Source: Microlunatus endophyticus (GTDB lineage Bacteria; Actinomycetota; Actinomycetes; Propionibacteriales; Propionibacteriaceae). Taken from it: a stretch of DNA of 64,000 nucleotides. This document shows, in pieces, positions 15,379 through 24,172 of the stretch. The translations under genes and the position numbers were made by a program. Under the pieces are notes generated by a model. The model saw only the letters and a list, made by a program, of their open reading frames with translations, was not told where the DNA came from and ran no database searches. The DNA lies in NCBI RefSeq assembly GCF_014646195.1, contig NZ_BMMZ01000008.1, forward strand, positions 124,001 through 188,000, in the 5' to 3' direction. Position 1 is the stretch's first letter; every line of letters begins with the position of its first letter.

Positions 15379-17487
15379 ATGCGAACCATCACCCGTTCGA
15401 CGAAGCGGGCCAGAGGCCGCCTCGTCATTGCCGGCGCTTCGGCGCTGAGCCTGGCGCTCGTAGGGTTCGGTGCCGCTACCGCGAGCGCGGCCCCGAGCTC
15501 ACGTACCGCCTTCCCCGGCTCCGTTCCCGCCTTCGTCTCGTCGGCCAACGACAGCGGCACTCCGGCCGACACGACCGAAGAGGGCGAGATCTATCTGAAC
15601 CTCAAGGACGAGCTGGGCGCCCAGCAGCTGGCCACCGCGGTCTCAACCCCGGGCAACAAGTCCTACGGCAAGTACCTCAGCCCGCAGGCCTGGATCAAGA
15701 AGTACGCGCCGAGCCGGTCCGATCTCGCGGCGGTCGAGAAGTATCTGACCGACCAAGGCTTCACGATCACCGACACCCCGGCCAGCCGGGAGTACGTGGC
15801 CTTCCGTGGCACGCCTGATCTCTTCGGTGACGCCTTCGGCACCGAGCTGCGTAATTACAAGGTGGCGGGTACGACGGTCTCCGCGCCCAGCACAGCGCCG
15901 TCGCTGCCGAATTCGATCGCCTCCAAGGTCCTCGGTCTGGACCTCGGCAACTCTCGGGTCAAGCTCACCCAGACCTACCACTCGCACCCCGGTCAGGGCG
16001 CCGCCGGCGTCAAGGCCGCCACCAGCAAGAAGCTGAAGGGTTCAGCGGTCGATTCGTCCGGCGAGGTCAAGAAGGCCAGCCAGTCGACGACGAGCACCGA
16101 GCAGTGCTCCACCTACTACGGCCAGTACCAGGCGACCCGGCCGGAGGCGTACGGGAAGACCTCGTTCCCGACGTTCATCTGCGGATACCTTCCGGGTCAG
16201 CTGCGCTCGGCCGCCGGAGTCAACGGACTGGCTCGCGCCGGTGTCGACGGCAAGGGCGTGACGATCGGCATCGTCGACGCCTACGACTCGCCGACCGCGC
16301 TCAGTGACACCAACACTTACATGAAGCAGACCGGCACGGCCCGGCTGAAATACACCGACATCAGCTACCCGGCGAGTGCTTTCAGCGATCAGGCCGCGTG
16401 TCAGGAGCCGTCCGGCTGGCAGACCGAGCAGACGATGGACATCCAGGCCGCGCATTCAGTCGCGCCAGGAGCCAAGATCGTCTACTCGGGCGGCTACAAC
16501 TGTGGCGCCGGCCTCGATCTGGCGCTGTCCAAGATCGTCGATCATGGACTGGCCGATCTGGTCAGCAACAGCTACGGCGGTACTGGTGAGAACGTCCCGT
16601 CCGATGTGGTCCAGGGTTCGCTGAACATCCAGATCCAGGCCGCCGGTGAAGGCATCGGCCTCTACTTCTCCAGTGGCGATGACGGCGACGACTCGATCGA
16701 CTTCGGCTACCCGGCGGCGAATTTCTACGCCACGTCGCCGTTCGTGACTGCGGTCGGCGGCACCACCGAATACATCAACGCTCGCGGCAAGGACACCACG
16801 GTGGCCGGTTGGGGCGACATCCTCGACCAGGTCGTCGGCGGCGCTTACACCGCGTCCCTGCCGGGCGACCTGTACGGCGGTGGCGGCGGTGGCGGCATCA
16901 GCACCCTGTTCGCCCAGCCGGCCTACCAGAAGGGCGTTGTTCCGACCTCGCTGTCCGGTATCGGCACTGCGGCGGCCCGGGTGATCCCCGATGTCTCCGA
17001 CCTGGCCGATGCCTACACCGGCTTCCAGATCGCGGTCAGCCCGATCACTGACGACACCACGCTGGCCACCGGCCCGCTGGAGTACCAGACCTGGGGTGGT
17101 ACCAGCCTCGCATCGCCGCTGGTGGCGGGCAAGATGGCGCTGGTCCAGCAGGCCTCGCACCGCAAGATCGGCTTCGCCAACCCGCTGCTCTACCAGCAGG
17201 CGAAGTCTGGCGCCAAGGGCTTCAACGACGTCACCAACCCGTCGACGACGCTGGCCATGGCCTACACCGGCATCACCTCCGGAAAGACCTATCTGCTGAC
17301 CCAGAACCAGGGTCTGAGCCTGCAGCTGACCAAGGGCTATGACGACTTCACCGGCATCGGAACGCTGAACGTTCCGCAGCTGTCGAAGGGTGTCGCCACC
17401 TCGGGCAAGGGTCACAAGAAGCCCGATCCGTGGTTCCATGGCTACGGCCACGGCGGTCCGGGGAAGTACTTCCGACACAAGCACTGA
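15379..17487 (+). CDS. secreted S53 family (sedolisin/kumamolisin) serine-carboxyl protease
   Basis: A 702-residue preproprotein. A twin-Arg-free signal peptide (residues about 1-37, LVIAGASALSLALVGFGAAT then ASA) is followed by a pro-kumamolisin activation domain (about 65-210, with KSYGKYLSPQAWIKKYAPSR). The S53 catalytic domain runs from about 260: Glu350 and Asp354 (GWQTEQTMDIQAAHS), oxyanion Asp434 (YFSSGDDG) and nucleophile Ser576 (GGTSLASPLVAG). The C-terminal calcium site is GFNDVTNP with GYDDFTGIGTLN. It should be an acid-active exported endopeptidase that self-processes. A terminator hairpin follows 30 bases after the stop, so it is monocistronic. Confidence 0.95.
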   Translation: MRTITRSTKRARGRLVIAGASALSLALVGFGAATASAAPSSRTAFPGSVPAFVSSANDSGTPADTTEEGEIYLNLKDELGAQQLATAVSTPGNKSYGKYLSPQAWIKKYAPSRSDLAAVEKYLTDQGFTITDTPASREYVAFRGTPDLFGDAFGTELRNYKVAGTTVSAPSTAPSLPNSIASKVLGLDLGNSRVKLTQTYHSHPGQGAAGVKAATSKKLKGSAVDSSGEVKKASQSTTSTEQCSTYYGQYQATRPEAYGKTSFPTFICGYLPGQLRSAAGVNGLARAGVDGKGVTIGIVDAYDSPTALSDTNTYMKQTGTARLKYTDISYPASAFSDQAACQEPSGWQTEQTMDIQAAHSVAPGAKIVYSGGYNCGAGLDLALSKIVDHGLADLVSNSYGGTGENVPSDVVQGSLNIQIQAAGEGIGLYFSSGDDGDDSIDFGYPAANFYATSPFVTAVGGTTEYINARGKDTTVAGWGDILDQVVGGAYTASLPGDLYGGGGGGGISTLFAQPAYQKGVVPTSLSGIGTAAARVIPDVSDLADAYTGFQIAVSPITDDTTLATGPLEYQTWGGTSLASPLVAGKMALVQQASHRKIGFANPLLYQQAKSGAKGFNDVTNPSTTLAMAYTGITSGKTYLLTQNQGLSLQLTKGYDDFTGIGTLNVPQLSKGVATSGKGHKKPDPWFHGYGHGGPGKYFRHKH

Positions 17488-17516
17488 TCATGATCGCGTG
17501 ATCAACTGAATCGATC

Positions 17517-17552
17517 ATGGGCGGCAGCACCCGGCCGGGTGCTGCCGCCCAT
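17517..17552 (+). terminator. rho-independent-like hairpin after the S53 protease
   Basis: A perfect 36-base palindrome with arms beginning ATGGGCGGCAGCACCCGG, centred between 17534 and 17535, follows the protease stop codon. It lacks a long T tract (ATCATCATTT follows), as is common in high-GC actinobacteria. Confidence 0.75.
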
Positions 17553-17584
17553 CATCATTTCCGGCCCGCTAACCTCATGGCCAG

Positions 17585-17614
17585 CAGTTCCCATGATCAC
17601 AGTTCCCATGATCA
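17585..17614 (+). repeat. two exact tandem 15-base repeats before the dehydratase gene
   Basis: CAGTTCCCATGATCA occurs twice in direct tandem (17585-17599 and 17600-17614), each copy ending in the palindrome TGATCA. It lies 18 bases before the start codon of the enolase-family gene and could be a regulator site or simple slippage. Confidence 0.6.
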
Positions 17615-17632
17615 GAGCGAGGCGATGGTGCC

Positions 17633-18826
17633 ATGAAGATCATTGATGTCCGATGCGCCGTGATCGGCGACTATCCCGTGGTCCGGATCGTGACCGACGA
17701 AGGGATCGACGGCTACGGCCCGGTCGAGTCCTACAAGCCGTACCTGAAATGGCATGTGCTGCACTATCGCGAGTATCTGATCGGCGAGGATCCGAGGTTG
17801 GTCGAGCGGGTGATGCTCAAGATCAGACACCGGGGATCGTTCAAGCCCTGGGGTGCTGCGGTGAGCGCGATCGAGATCGCGTTGTGGGACCTGGCGGGCA
17901 AGGCGGCCGGACTGCCGGTGCACCGGCTGCTGGGCGGCAAGGTCCGCGATCGCGTCCGGATCTACAACGGAGCCGTACGCCCCCAGCGGCGCGACGACTC
18001 GCCGGAGGCCTATGCCGAGACGATGCAGCAGATGAAGGACGCCGCCGAGGGCTTCACGATCATCAAGGACTCGATCGCCTTCCACAGCTCGATGGCACGG
18101 ACGGTGCCGAATTTCTACTACGGTGACCCTGTTGCCCAGGGGCACGGCAACCGTGATCGCGGACCGCTGACCGAGCGCGGCTTCAAGCACGCCGTCGCCT
18201 GTGCCGAGGCGATGAAGGACGTGCTCGGCGATGATGTCGGGCTGGCACTGGACTGCGGCCCGGGCTGGACCCTGCCGGACGCCATCCGGTTCGCCCGCGC
18301 CGTCGAACCGTTGAATCTGATGTGGCTGGAGGATCTGCTCACCGGCGACTACACCCCGTACGTCGATGCCTCGACCTACCGGGACCTGACCACCTCGACC
18401 TCGACGCCGATCCACACCGGCGAACAGCTCTATCTCCGGCAGAATTTCGTCCAGCTGATCGAACAGCAGGCAGTCCGGGTGATCGGGCCCGACCCGGCGG
18501 ACGTGGGCGGGCTCGCGGAACTGAAGTGGATCGCCGAATATGCCGACCTGCACGGGATCGGAATGGCACCACATGGCACCGGCGACGGCGTGCTCGGCCT
18601 GGCGGCGCTGATCCAGGTCAGTGCGACCCTGCCGGCCAACTACATCGCCTTCGAGTATCCGATCGGCAAACCCGACTGGTGGTACTCGATCATCGACGGA
18701 CTGCCGGATCCGATCGTCGTCGACGGTCACATCGCGGTCGGCGACGCCCCGGGGCTCGGCGTCACCTTCCGGGTCGACGAGGCCAAGCACTATCTCGCCG
18801 CGGAGGACGCCGCCTTCTTCGACTGA
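17633..18826 (+). CDS. mandelate racemase/muconate lactonizing enzyme family protein (enolase superfamily dehydratase)
   Basis: A 397-residue enolase-superfamily enzyme. The N-terminal capping domain (about 1-120) contains AVSAIEIALWDLAGKAAGLP. The barrel carries the three metal acids: Asp in GLALDCGPGW (about 204), Glu in LMWLEDLL (about 230) and Glu in IHTGEQLY (about 265). The late His is in MAPHGTGDG, which with the Lys of FTIIKDSIAFH suggests a sugar-acid dehydratase such as the galactonate type; the exact substrate is unresolved. GAGGCGATGG lies before the ATG. It is followed by a hairpin and then by a small membrane protein gene whose paralogue lies beside the second enolase-family gene at 21973. 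Confidence 0.9.
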   Translation: MKIIDVRCAVIGDYPVVRIVTDEGIDGYGPVESYKPYLKWHVLHYREYLIGEDPRLVERVMLKIRHRGSFKPWGAAVSAIEIALWDLAGKAAGLPVHRLLGGKVRDRVRIYNGAVRPQRRDDSPEAYAETMQQMKDAAEGFTIIKDSIAFHSSMARTVPNFYYGDPVAQGHGNRDRGPLTERGFKHAVACAEAMKDVLGDDVGLALDCGPGWTLPDAIRFARAVEPLNLMWLEDLLTGDYTPYVDASTYRDLTTSTSTPIHTGEQLYLRQNFVQLIEQQAVRVIGPDPADVGGLAELKWIAEYADLHGIGMAPHGTGDGVLGLAALIQVSATLPANYIAFEYPIGKPDWWYSIIDGLPDPIVVDGHIAVGDAPGLGVTFRVDEAKHYLAAEDAAFFD

Positions 18827-18863
18827 TCCGGTCTCGATCGAGGCGTCCCGGTCCGAACGCGCA

Positions 18864-18940
18864 CAGCCGCACTACGTGCCGAGGTCCGCACCAGCTGCAG
18901 CAGGTGCGGACCTCTGTAGCTGGTGCGGATCGTGCGGCTG
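18864..18940 (+). terminator. nested inverted repeats after the dehydratase gene
   Basis: An inner hairpin has 12-base perfect arms, GAGGTCCGCACC (18881-18892) and GGTGCGGACCTC (18903-18914), around a 10-base loop. An outer stem pairs CAGCCGCAC (18864-18872) with GTGCGGCTG (18932-18940). It probably terminates the upstream gene. Confidence 0.65.
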
Positions 18941-19017
18941 AGGGCGCCTGGATCGGACCCGGCCGGTTATCCACAGGCGCTCCGGGAACACAACCCCAAT
19001 CCGGACGCGGAGTTCAT

Positions 19018-19023
19018 TAGCGT
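19018..19023 (+). promoter_or_regulatory. -10 hexamer of leaderless small membrane protein gene (copy A)
   Basis: TAGCGT lies seven bases before the ATG at 19031, with no ribosome binding site. The paralogue at 21558 has the same hexamer six bases before its GTG. Confidence 0.5.
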
Positions 19024-19030
19024 CGATCGC

Positions 19031-19432
19031 ATGAGCATCCAGCCATCGACCCCCGGCGGCTCCGCGGAGCCGTTCCTGGTCTCCATCGGCAACATCCACG
19101 CAACCGAACGCCACGTCGTCACGCCTGCGGGCGCGTGGCCGATCGCCGACGTCAATATCGCCAGCGTCGACCAGACCTCGATGAGCACGCGCACCCCGAC
19201 GTGGGCTGTCGTGCTGGCCATCGCATTGGTCTGGTTCTTCTTGTTGAGCCTGTTGTTCCTGCTCGCCAAGGAGAGCAGGCTGCAGGGCTACATCGCCGTG
19301 ACGGTGACCACGCCGCGCGGGCAGTCCTATGTCGAGCAGGTGCCGGTGGCCAACGGCAAGGCGCGCTACGAGGTCTTCAACCGGGTGAGCTACCTGCAGA
19401 ATCTGATCGGCCGTGAGCGGGCGCGACTGTAG
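19031..19432 (+). CDS. conserved single-pass membrane protein, paralogue A
   Basis: A 133-residue protein I cannot assign to a named family. A cytosolic N-terminal part of about 55 residues contains LVSIGNIHATERHVVTPAG, which resembles a small beta-sandwich opening. One strong membrane helix follows (WAVVLAIALVWFFLLSLLFL), then a beta-rich tail with QGYIAVTVTTPRGQSYVEQV and a basic YLQNLIGRERARL end. It is about 74% identical to the product at 21558 by my hand count over 133 ungapped positions. Both copies lie next to an enolase-family gene and share the same promoter hexamer, which suggests duplication of a small module. The function is unknown. Confidence 0.8.
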   Translation: MSIQPSTPGGSAEPFLVSIGNIHATERHVVTPAGAWPIADVNIASVDQTSMSTRTPTWAVVLAIALVWFFLLSLLFLLAKESRLQGYIAVTVTTPRGQSYVEQVPVANGKARYEVFNRVSYLQNLIGRERARL

Positions 19433-19458
19433 GTGTGGCCTCGTCGGATCGCCCGGCG

Positions 19459-20565
19459 TCAGCCGCAGGTCGGCGAGGCGGTCGGAGATGTTGATGCGGA
19501 GGGCGATGGGGTATCGCTGGTCGGGGCAGGCGGCGTGGGTGAGGCCGGGCAGGTCGGAGACCCCGAGATCGACGGCGACGGTGAGTCGGTGAGCGACGGA
19601 GATCCGGACGGCGACGGGGATGTGGAGGCCGAACTCGTCGGAGATGCCGAAGGGGACGTCGCGCTGCTGCTCGGTCCCGTGGGACGAGGTGTCGTCGGTG
19701 TGGCCGACGGAGTCGCCGTGCTCGTCGGAGAGGTCGAGGTCGGAGCGTCGAGGTCAGGGGAGCGGACGTCGGGGAGGCAGACGGCGACTGCTTCGGCTGT
19801 GTGGTCGGCTTCGGTGAACGGCTCGAGGTCGGGCTCGGGTGCATCGTCGGGTGTGGACCGGACGTCAGCGGCCGTCGGGCTGGCTCCGGCCGGTGCTGGT
19901 TGCGCGGCCGCCGGCCCGGGCTGGGCGCCGGTGTGCTGGAAGAAGTGCATCCAGGCCAGCACATCCGCCAGGTACGCCTGGGTGCCGTTGTAGCCGAGAA
20001 TCGCCCGGTCCAGATCTGCGGGGTTGCGCAGATCCCGGCCACCTGAGCAAAGGTAGTCGGCTGCCGCCAGGGTCGCGTCGCAGACATTCTGCGGGTTCGC
20101 CGTTGCCGTCCGCCCCAGATGGCCCACGTCGACGGAATGAATTGCAGGCGGCGAGCCGACGGTGCGCCTCGACGTAGGCGGCGAGCACCGTGCCCGGTAC
20201 GCGGACGCCGCCCACGACCGGCGTCGCGGCACCACCCGATGGACCAGCGGTCGGACCGGTCGTCGGGGAGGGTGAGGTCCCCGGATGCGACGGCTGCGTC
20301 CACTGGTGACCGGTCGCTGACTGCCGCCGAGCGGAGGCGAGCCGCCATCGATCGAGCCCGTCGGCAGGGCGGGGACAGATCGCTGGATACGTGGTGCCGC
20401 AGTCCTGGTCAAGCCGGGGTACAGATCGCTCTGTGAGGTCGGGACCTGGTTCATCGCGAGGCCCTGGGATCCGCCGAGTGCCACCACCAGGGCGCCGGCA
20501 GCCAGCAGTCCGGGGCGCTCCGGCAGACGAGTCGTACGGCCTTGTGACCGCAGCTCAGGCTGCAT
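19459..20565 (-). pseudogene. decayed lytic transglycosylase with Ser/Thr/Pro-rich tail
   Basis: Pieces of one transglycosylase lie in order in three frames. A signal-like N-terminus (LLAAGALVVALGGSQGLA) is in one frame, RVPGTVLAAYVEAHRRLA (about 20147-20206) in a second, LQFIPSTWAIWG (about 20112-20147) in a third, and NPQNVCDATLAAADYLCSGG with RAILGYNGTQAYLADVLAW back in the first. The roughly 90-residue catalytic segment with the Glu, expected between the second and third pieces, is missing, so an internal deletion plus frameshifts has killed the enzyme. The long Ser/Thr/Pro tail stays open to 19459. The intact relative would cleave peptidoglycan outside the membrane. Confidence 0.75.
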
Positions 20566-20724
20566 CGTGAGGCACATCGAGACAGAGTTGGACCGACCTC
20601 GCGTCCAGGCTAGGTCGCCCTCGCGGCGCGACAAGGACACTCCCGATGAATTTGTTCGGGCTACCGGATGTGGCGGTGGTTTCGAGAGCCGGTGACCCGG
20701 ATGGCGACAACCGGTCGGGGTTTG

Positions 20725-21213
20725 TCAGGAGCAGTGGGCGAAGGCGTACTTGGTGAGCCGCTCCTGGGCACCCCTGGACTTCTTCTCCAGTCCGGTGACA
20801 GACTCGAGCGATCCACCCGCATTCGTCGCGCGGACCACGGCACTGACGTAGGTGTTCCAGGTCTTCCAGTCTCGGGCGATCTCCTTCGGCGGGACAGCGC
20901 CCTTCATCAGCTTCTGTTCCTCCAGCGCAGCACTGCGCGCGGTGCCTGAGTCCCAGATCGGGATCTCCATGAAGGCGTTGGCCGGCCCCTTGCCTCCAGG
21001 GGCTATGTGCTCACAGAAGCTGGCTGTCGAACTCGTAGTGGCGGGAGTGCTCGTGGTGGCGGGAGCGCTCGGCGCCGACGAGACCGCGGGCGTGGACGGA
21101 GGCGTCTGCGCAGACGCTGCGTGGCTGTTGCCGGAGGAGTCGTTCGAGCCGCAAGCTACGCTCAGCGTCGCCACCACGGCCAGGAGAAGGACACTCGCGT
21201 AGGGCTTCCTCAT
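20725..21213 (-). CDS. putative lipoprotein of unknown function
   Basis: A 162-residue exported protein. The N-terminus MRKPYASVLLLAVVATLSVACG has a basic start, a hydrophobic core and a lipobox (LSVAC), so Cys19 or thereabouts should be lipidated. A Ser/Thr/Ala/Pro-rich linker of about 40 residues follows, then a folded part from SFCEHIAPGG to the final YAFAHCS with one Cys at each end, likely a disulfide. GAGGAG precedes the ATG at 21213, which excludes an 18-codon extension. I do not recognise the folded domain. It stands alone, downstream of nothing obvious. Confidence 0.75.
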   Translation of the reverse strand: MRKPYASVLLLAVVATLSVACGSNDSSGNSHAASAQTPPSTPAVSSAPSAPATTSTPATTSSTASFCEHIAPGGKGPANAFMEIPIWDSGTARSAALEEQKLMKGAVPPKEIARDWKTWNTYVSAVVRATNAGGSLESVTGLEKKSRGAQERLTKYAFAHCS

Positions 21214-21545
21214 ACAATGACTCCTCTGCTTGGCTGAAGGTTGGAATCTAGTCCTCCGGAGTGCCACCCAAGCTCTGAGTTGAGCGCTTGCGGCCAGCTG
21301 ATCGAGCGGAGCGGGTGGTGACTTGGGACCTCCTACGGTCGAACATCATGCTGCGAACCTGACGTCGGCCCCGCATAAGGCTGTTCGGTCAAGACCCACC
21401 GACAGATGGCGGTTCTCCTCGCCCCTAGAGAGGCATCTACCGATGCGTCCCGGCGGGATGACCGGGCTCGAGTCCGATGTTCCGGTCGGGTTCATAGATC
21501 CGTCGGCCGCCGGCAGCAGTAGGTCCGGGTGAGCCCGGATTCCGC
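21214..21545. other. intergenic region without a recognisable gene
   Basis: About 330 bases between the lipoprotein and the second small membrane protein gene. The left end carries the lipoprotein ribosome binding site. The rest shows no convincing ORF by family match; CCGGGTGAGCCCGG near 21524-21537 is a small hairpin. The TAGCGT promoter hexamer of the next gene lies at its right edge. Confidence 0.5.
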
Positions 21546-21551
21546 TAGCGT
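21546..21551 (+). promoter_or_regulatory. -10 hexamer of leaderless small membrane protein gene (copy B)
   Basis: TAGCGT lies six bases before the GTG at 21558. The arrangement repeats that of copy A at 19018. Confidence 0.5.
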
Positions 21552-21557
21552 CGGCCT

Positions 21558-21965
21558 GTGAGTATCCAGCCCGCGTATCCAGGAGGTCCCGCGGAGCCGT
21601 ATCTCGTCTCCATCGGGAACATCCACGCGACCGCGCACCACATCGTCACGCCGGCGGGGACCTGGCCGATCGCCGATATCAACGTCGCCACGACCGACCA
21701 GACCCAGACCTATACGAAGACCGCCACCTGGGCGATCGTGCTCGCCATCGTGCTGGTCTGGTTCTTCCTGCTCAGCCTGCTGTTCCTGCTGGTCCGCGAG
21801 ACGCGAATCCAGGGATACATCGCGGTCAGCGTCACGACGCGTTGGGGCCAGTCCTATGTCGAGCAGGTGCCCGTGGCGAGCGGCCCGGCCCGCGCCGAAG
21901 TGTTCGGGCGAACGACCTACTTGCAGAGCCTGATCGGCCAGGAGCGCGGGCGACTCGGCCGCTGA
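21558..21965 (+). CDS. conserved single-pass membrane protein, paralogue B
   Basis: A 135-residue protein, paralogue of the product at 19031 with the same layout: N-terminal LVSIGNIHATAHHIVTPAG, one membrane helix (WAIVLAIVLVWFFLLSLLFL) and a C-terminal QGYIAVSVTT then GQSYVEQVPVASG region. Substitutions are mostly conservative in the helix and beta parts, so both copies are probably functional. It is convergent with the second enolase-family gene, only 7 bases away. No known domain was recognised; a role linked to the enolase-family enzymes is suggested only by position. Confidence 0.8.
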   Translation: MSIQPAYPGGPAEPYLVSIGNIHATAHHIVTPAGTWPIADINVATTDQTQTYTKTATWAIVLAIVLVWFFLLSLLFLLVRETRIQGYIAVSVTTRWGQSYVEQVPVASGPARAEVFGRTTYLQSLIGQERGRLGR

Positions 21966-21972
21966 CGATCGA

Positions 21973-23256
21973 TCAACTCCAGAGCCGGTCGTTGGCGTAC
22001 TCGCCGTCCCAGAAGGCGGTGTCCTCGAAGAGCACCGGTGCCTTGGGATCAAGATGCTGGGCAAACAGTTCCTCGTTGATTCCTTCGAAGCCGAGCCCCG
22101 GCGTCTCCGGCACCTGGATGTAGCCGTCAGCGATGATCGGACCCGGCAGTCCGGTGACCAGTTCGTTCCAGAACTCGACATCGGCGGCATGGTGTTCCAG
22201 CGCCAGGAAGTTGTGGGTGGCCGCGGCCAGATGCACGCTGGCCATCGTCGCGATCGGAGATGCTGCCATGTGCAGCGCCATCGCGATGCCCTTGTCCTCG
22301 GCATAGTCGCCGAGCCGCTTGGTCTCGGCGATCCCGCCGGAAGTCGCCGGATCCGGGTGCACGACGCGGATCGCGCCGGCGTCCAGCAGCGGCTTGAAAT
22401 TCTCGGTCAGGTAGACGTCCTCGCCCGTGCAGGTCGGGACCGCCACCGCTTCGGTCAGCTGCCGCCATTGGTCGGTGAACTGCCAGGGGATCAGATCCTC
22501 GATCCAGGCCAGCGTGTACGGCTCCAGCGCCCGGCCGATCCGGATGCAGGAGTCCAGCGCGATGTGGCCGAAATGATCAGCGGCCAGCGCGATGTCGTAG
22601 CCGACGATCGAGCGCACCTCGGCGACGTAGGCGGCCAGCGTCTCGACCCCCTTCTGGGTGACCTGGATCCCGGTGAAGGGGTGCATGGTGTCGTAATCGG
22701 CGAGCGCGCCCTCGTGGGCGATCACCGTGCCGGGGATGTCCTTGAGCAGGTTGATGCCGATATCCATCTTGAGCATCGTGTAACCGAGCTCGCGTCTGCC
22801 CACCAGCCGCTGCCCCATCGCGGAGGCGGTCTGCTCCGACGGGGTGTCGGCATAGCAGCGCACCTTGTCCCGGAACTGGCCGCCGATCAGCGCATAGGCC
22901 GGGACGCCGTACGCCTTGCCGGCCAGATCCATCAGCGCCATCTCGATGCCGCAGACGCCGCCGCCCTGCCGGCCGTGGAAACCGAACTGCTTGATCTTGC
23001 GGAAGATCTTGTCCAGGTTGCACGGATTCTCCCCGACGATCCTGCTCTTCAACATCAACGCGTACGCCGCACTCGCGCCGTCGCGGACCTCGCCGTAGCC
23101 GACCAGGCCCTGGTTGGTCTCCAGCCGGATGATCGAGGACCTGAACGGCACCCCGACCAGGTTGGCGATCTTCAGATCGGTGATCCGCAGCTGGCTCGGT
23201 CTGGATCCGGTGCTGACGTTCTCCTCGGACAGGACCGGTGTCTGGGTTGCGCTCAT
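21973..23256 (-). CDS. mandelate racemase/muconate lactonizing enzyme family protein (second copy)
   Basis: A 427-residue enolase-superfamily enzyme. Capping-domain marks are GVCGIEMALMDLAGKAYGVP, and in the barrel the metal ligands are Asp in IALAADHFGH, Glu in LAWIEDLIPW and Glu in TCTGEDVYL. TMLKMDIGINLL supplies a candidate catalytic Lys, and ALHMAASP follows where a His-containing strand is usual, so it is probably an acid-sugar dehydratase of a different type from the protein at 17633. GAGGAG precedes the ATG. The RraA-like aldolase gene lies 40 bases upstream on the same strand, and both should be under the divergent IclR regulator. Confidence 0.9.
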   Translation of the reverse strand: MSATQTPVLSEENVSTGSRPSQLRITDLKIANLVGVPFRSSIIRLETNQGLVGYGEVRDGASAAYALMLKSRIVGENPCNLDKIFRKIKQFGFHGRQGGGVCGIEMALMDLAGKAYGVPAYALIGGQFRDKVRCYADTPSEQTASAMGQRLVGRRELGYTMLKMDIGINLLKDIPGTVIAHEGALADYDTMHPFTGIQVTQKGVETLAAYVAEVRSIVGYDIALAADHFGHIALDSCIRIGRALEPYTLAWIEDLIPWQFTDQWRQLTEAVAVPTCTGEDVYLTENFKPLLDAGAIRVVHPDPATSGGIAETKRLGDYAEDKGIAMALHMAASPIATMASVHLAAATHNFLALEHHAADVEFWNELVTGLPGPIIADGYIQVPETPGLGFEGINEELFAQHLDPKAPVLFEDTAFWDGEYANDRLWS

Positions 23257-23296
23257 GATCGACTCCTCATCGAGTTCCGTATCGACTTCTGCGTGC

Positions 23297-24139
23297 TCAC
23301 TCGGTGGTGCCGCTGGGTTGCGGCAGCCGTACCGGATGGGTCTTGGTCCATTCGTCGTAATCGGCCTGGATATGTGGCGCCCATTCCCCGGTGTCGATCT
23401 CGGTCGTGGTGTAGACGCGCTCGGCGAGCCGTTGTTTGCCGAACAGGTCGCGGTGCGCGGTCCGCAGGCTGACCGCCGCGACCTCGGAGACCAGCTGCGG
23501 CGGGATGAAGGTCACGCCTCGCTCGGTGCCCAGCACCACATCGCCCGGCAGCACGGTGGTGCCGCCGATCATCACCGGCCCGTTCATCGAGCTCAGCACG
23601 ACATCGCGGATCGGTGTGGGATCGGTGTCCCGGAAATAGAAGTTCGCCTCGAGTTCGCGCAACCCGTCAAGATCGCGTACGCCGCCGTCGATCACCGCAC
23701 CGACCCCGGTCCGGGACGCGACGGCGGTGCCCAGGTTGTCGCCGACGACGGTGCCGTTGACGATCTTGCCGAAGATGTCGGCCACCAGCACGTCGCCCGG
23801 GCCGAGGGCTTCGATCACCCAGGTGTTCTGCCGGCCTCCGACGGTCTGGCCGATCGCTAGGCCCTCCTGCACCACGGACTCGTGGAAGTCCTGCCGGAAC
23901 GGCATGAACTGGCAGGTCACCGCCCGGCCGACGAAATTCCGGCCCGGGTTCGACTGGGTCCAATGCCCGACGTACTGGGCTTTGTACCCGGCCTTGTCCA
24001 GGACCGACCAGGCATGCTCGGCCGTTGCGCCGGCGAGTGCCTCAAGATCGGACTGGTCGGCGAGCGGCCGGCCGTCGTCGGATCGTGGTCCGTCCCACAG
24101 GGGTGTGAGGGCAATGATCTGTTCGCGGTTCAGGAGCAT
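23297..24139 (-). CDS. RraA family protein (HMG/CHA aldolase-like)
   Basis: A 280-residue member of the RraA/4-hydroxy-4-methyl-2-oxoglutarate aldolase family. The core is GDNLGTAVASRTGVGAVIDG then GVRDLDGL, where the G-x-x-x-D/R-D pattern binds the metal and pyruvate-like enolate; GDVLVADIFGKIVNGTVVGD precedes it. In such clusters the enzyme splits a 2-keto acid or acts on a dehydratase product. The ATG at 24137-24139 follows CGAGGACC; a longer frame would read through the operator. It is co-directional with and upstream of the dehydratase, and divergent from the IclR gene. Confidence 0.88.
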   Translation of the reverse strand: MLLNREQIIALTPLWDGPRSDDGRPLADQSDLEALAGATAEHAWSVLDKAGYKAQYVGHWTQSNPGRNFVGRAVTCQFMPFRQDFHESVVQEGLAIGQTVGGRQNTWVIEALGPGDVLVADIFGKIVNGTVVGDNLGTAVASRTGVGAVIDGGVRDLDGLRELEANFYFRDTDPTPIRDVVLSSMNGPVMIGGTTVLPGDVVLGTERGVTFIPPQLVSEVAAVSLRTAHRDLFGKQRLAERVYTTTEIDTGEWAPHIQADYDEWTKTHPVRLPQPSGTTE

Positions 24140-24172
24140 CAGCGGTCCTCGGAGGTTGACGAGTGGCGAACA

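Noticed and set aside
17488..17516. GATC-rich stretch after the S53 gene as a special signal
   Set aside because: GATC and TGATCA are abundant through the whole window in this composition, so the local cluster is not distinctive.
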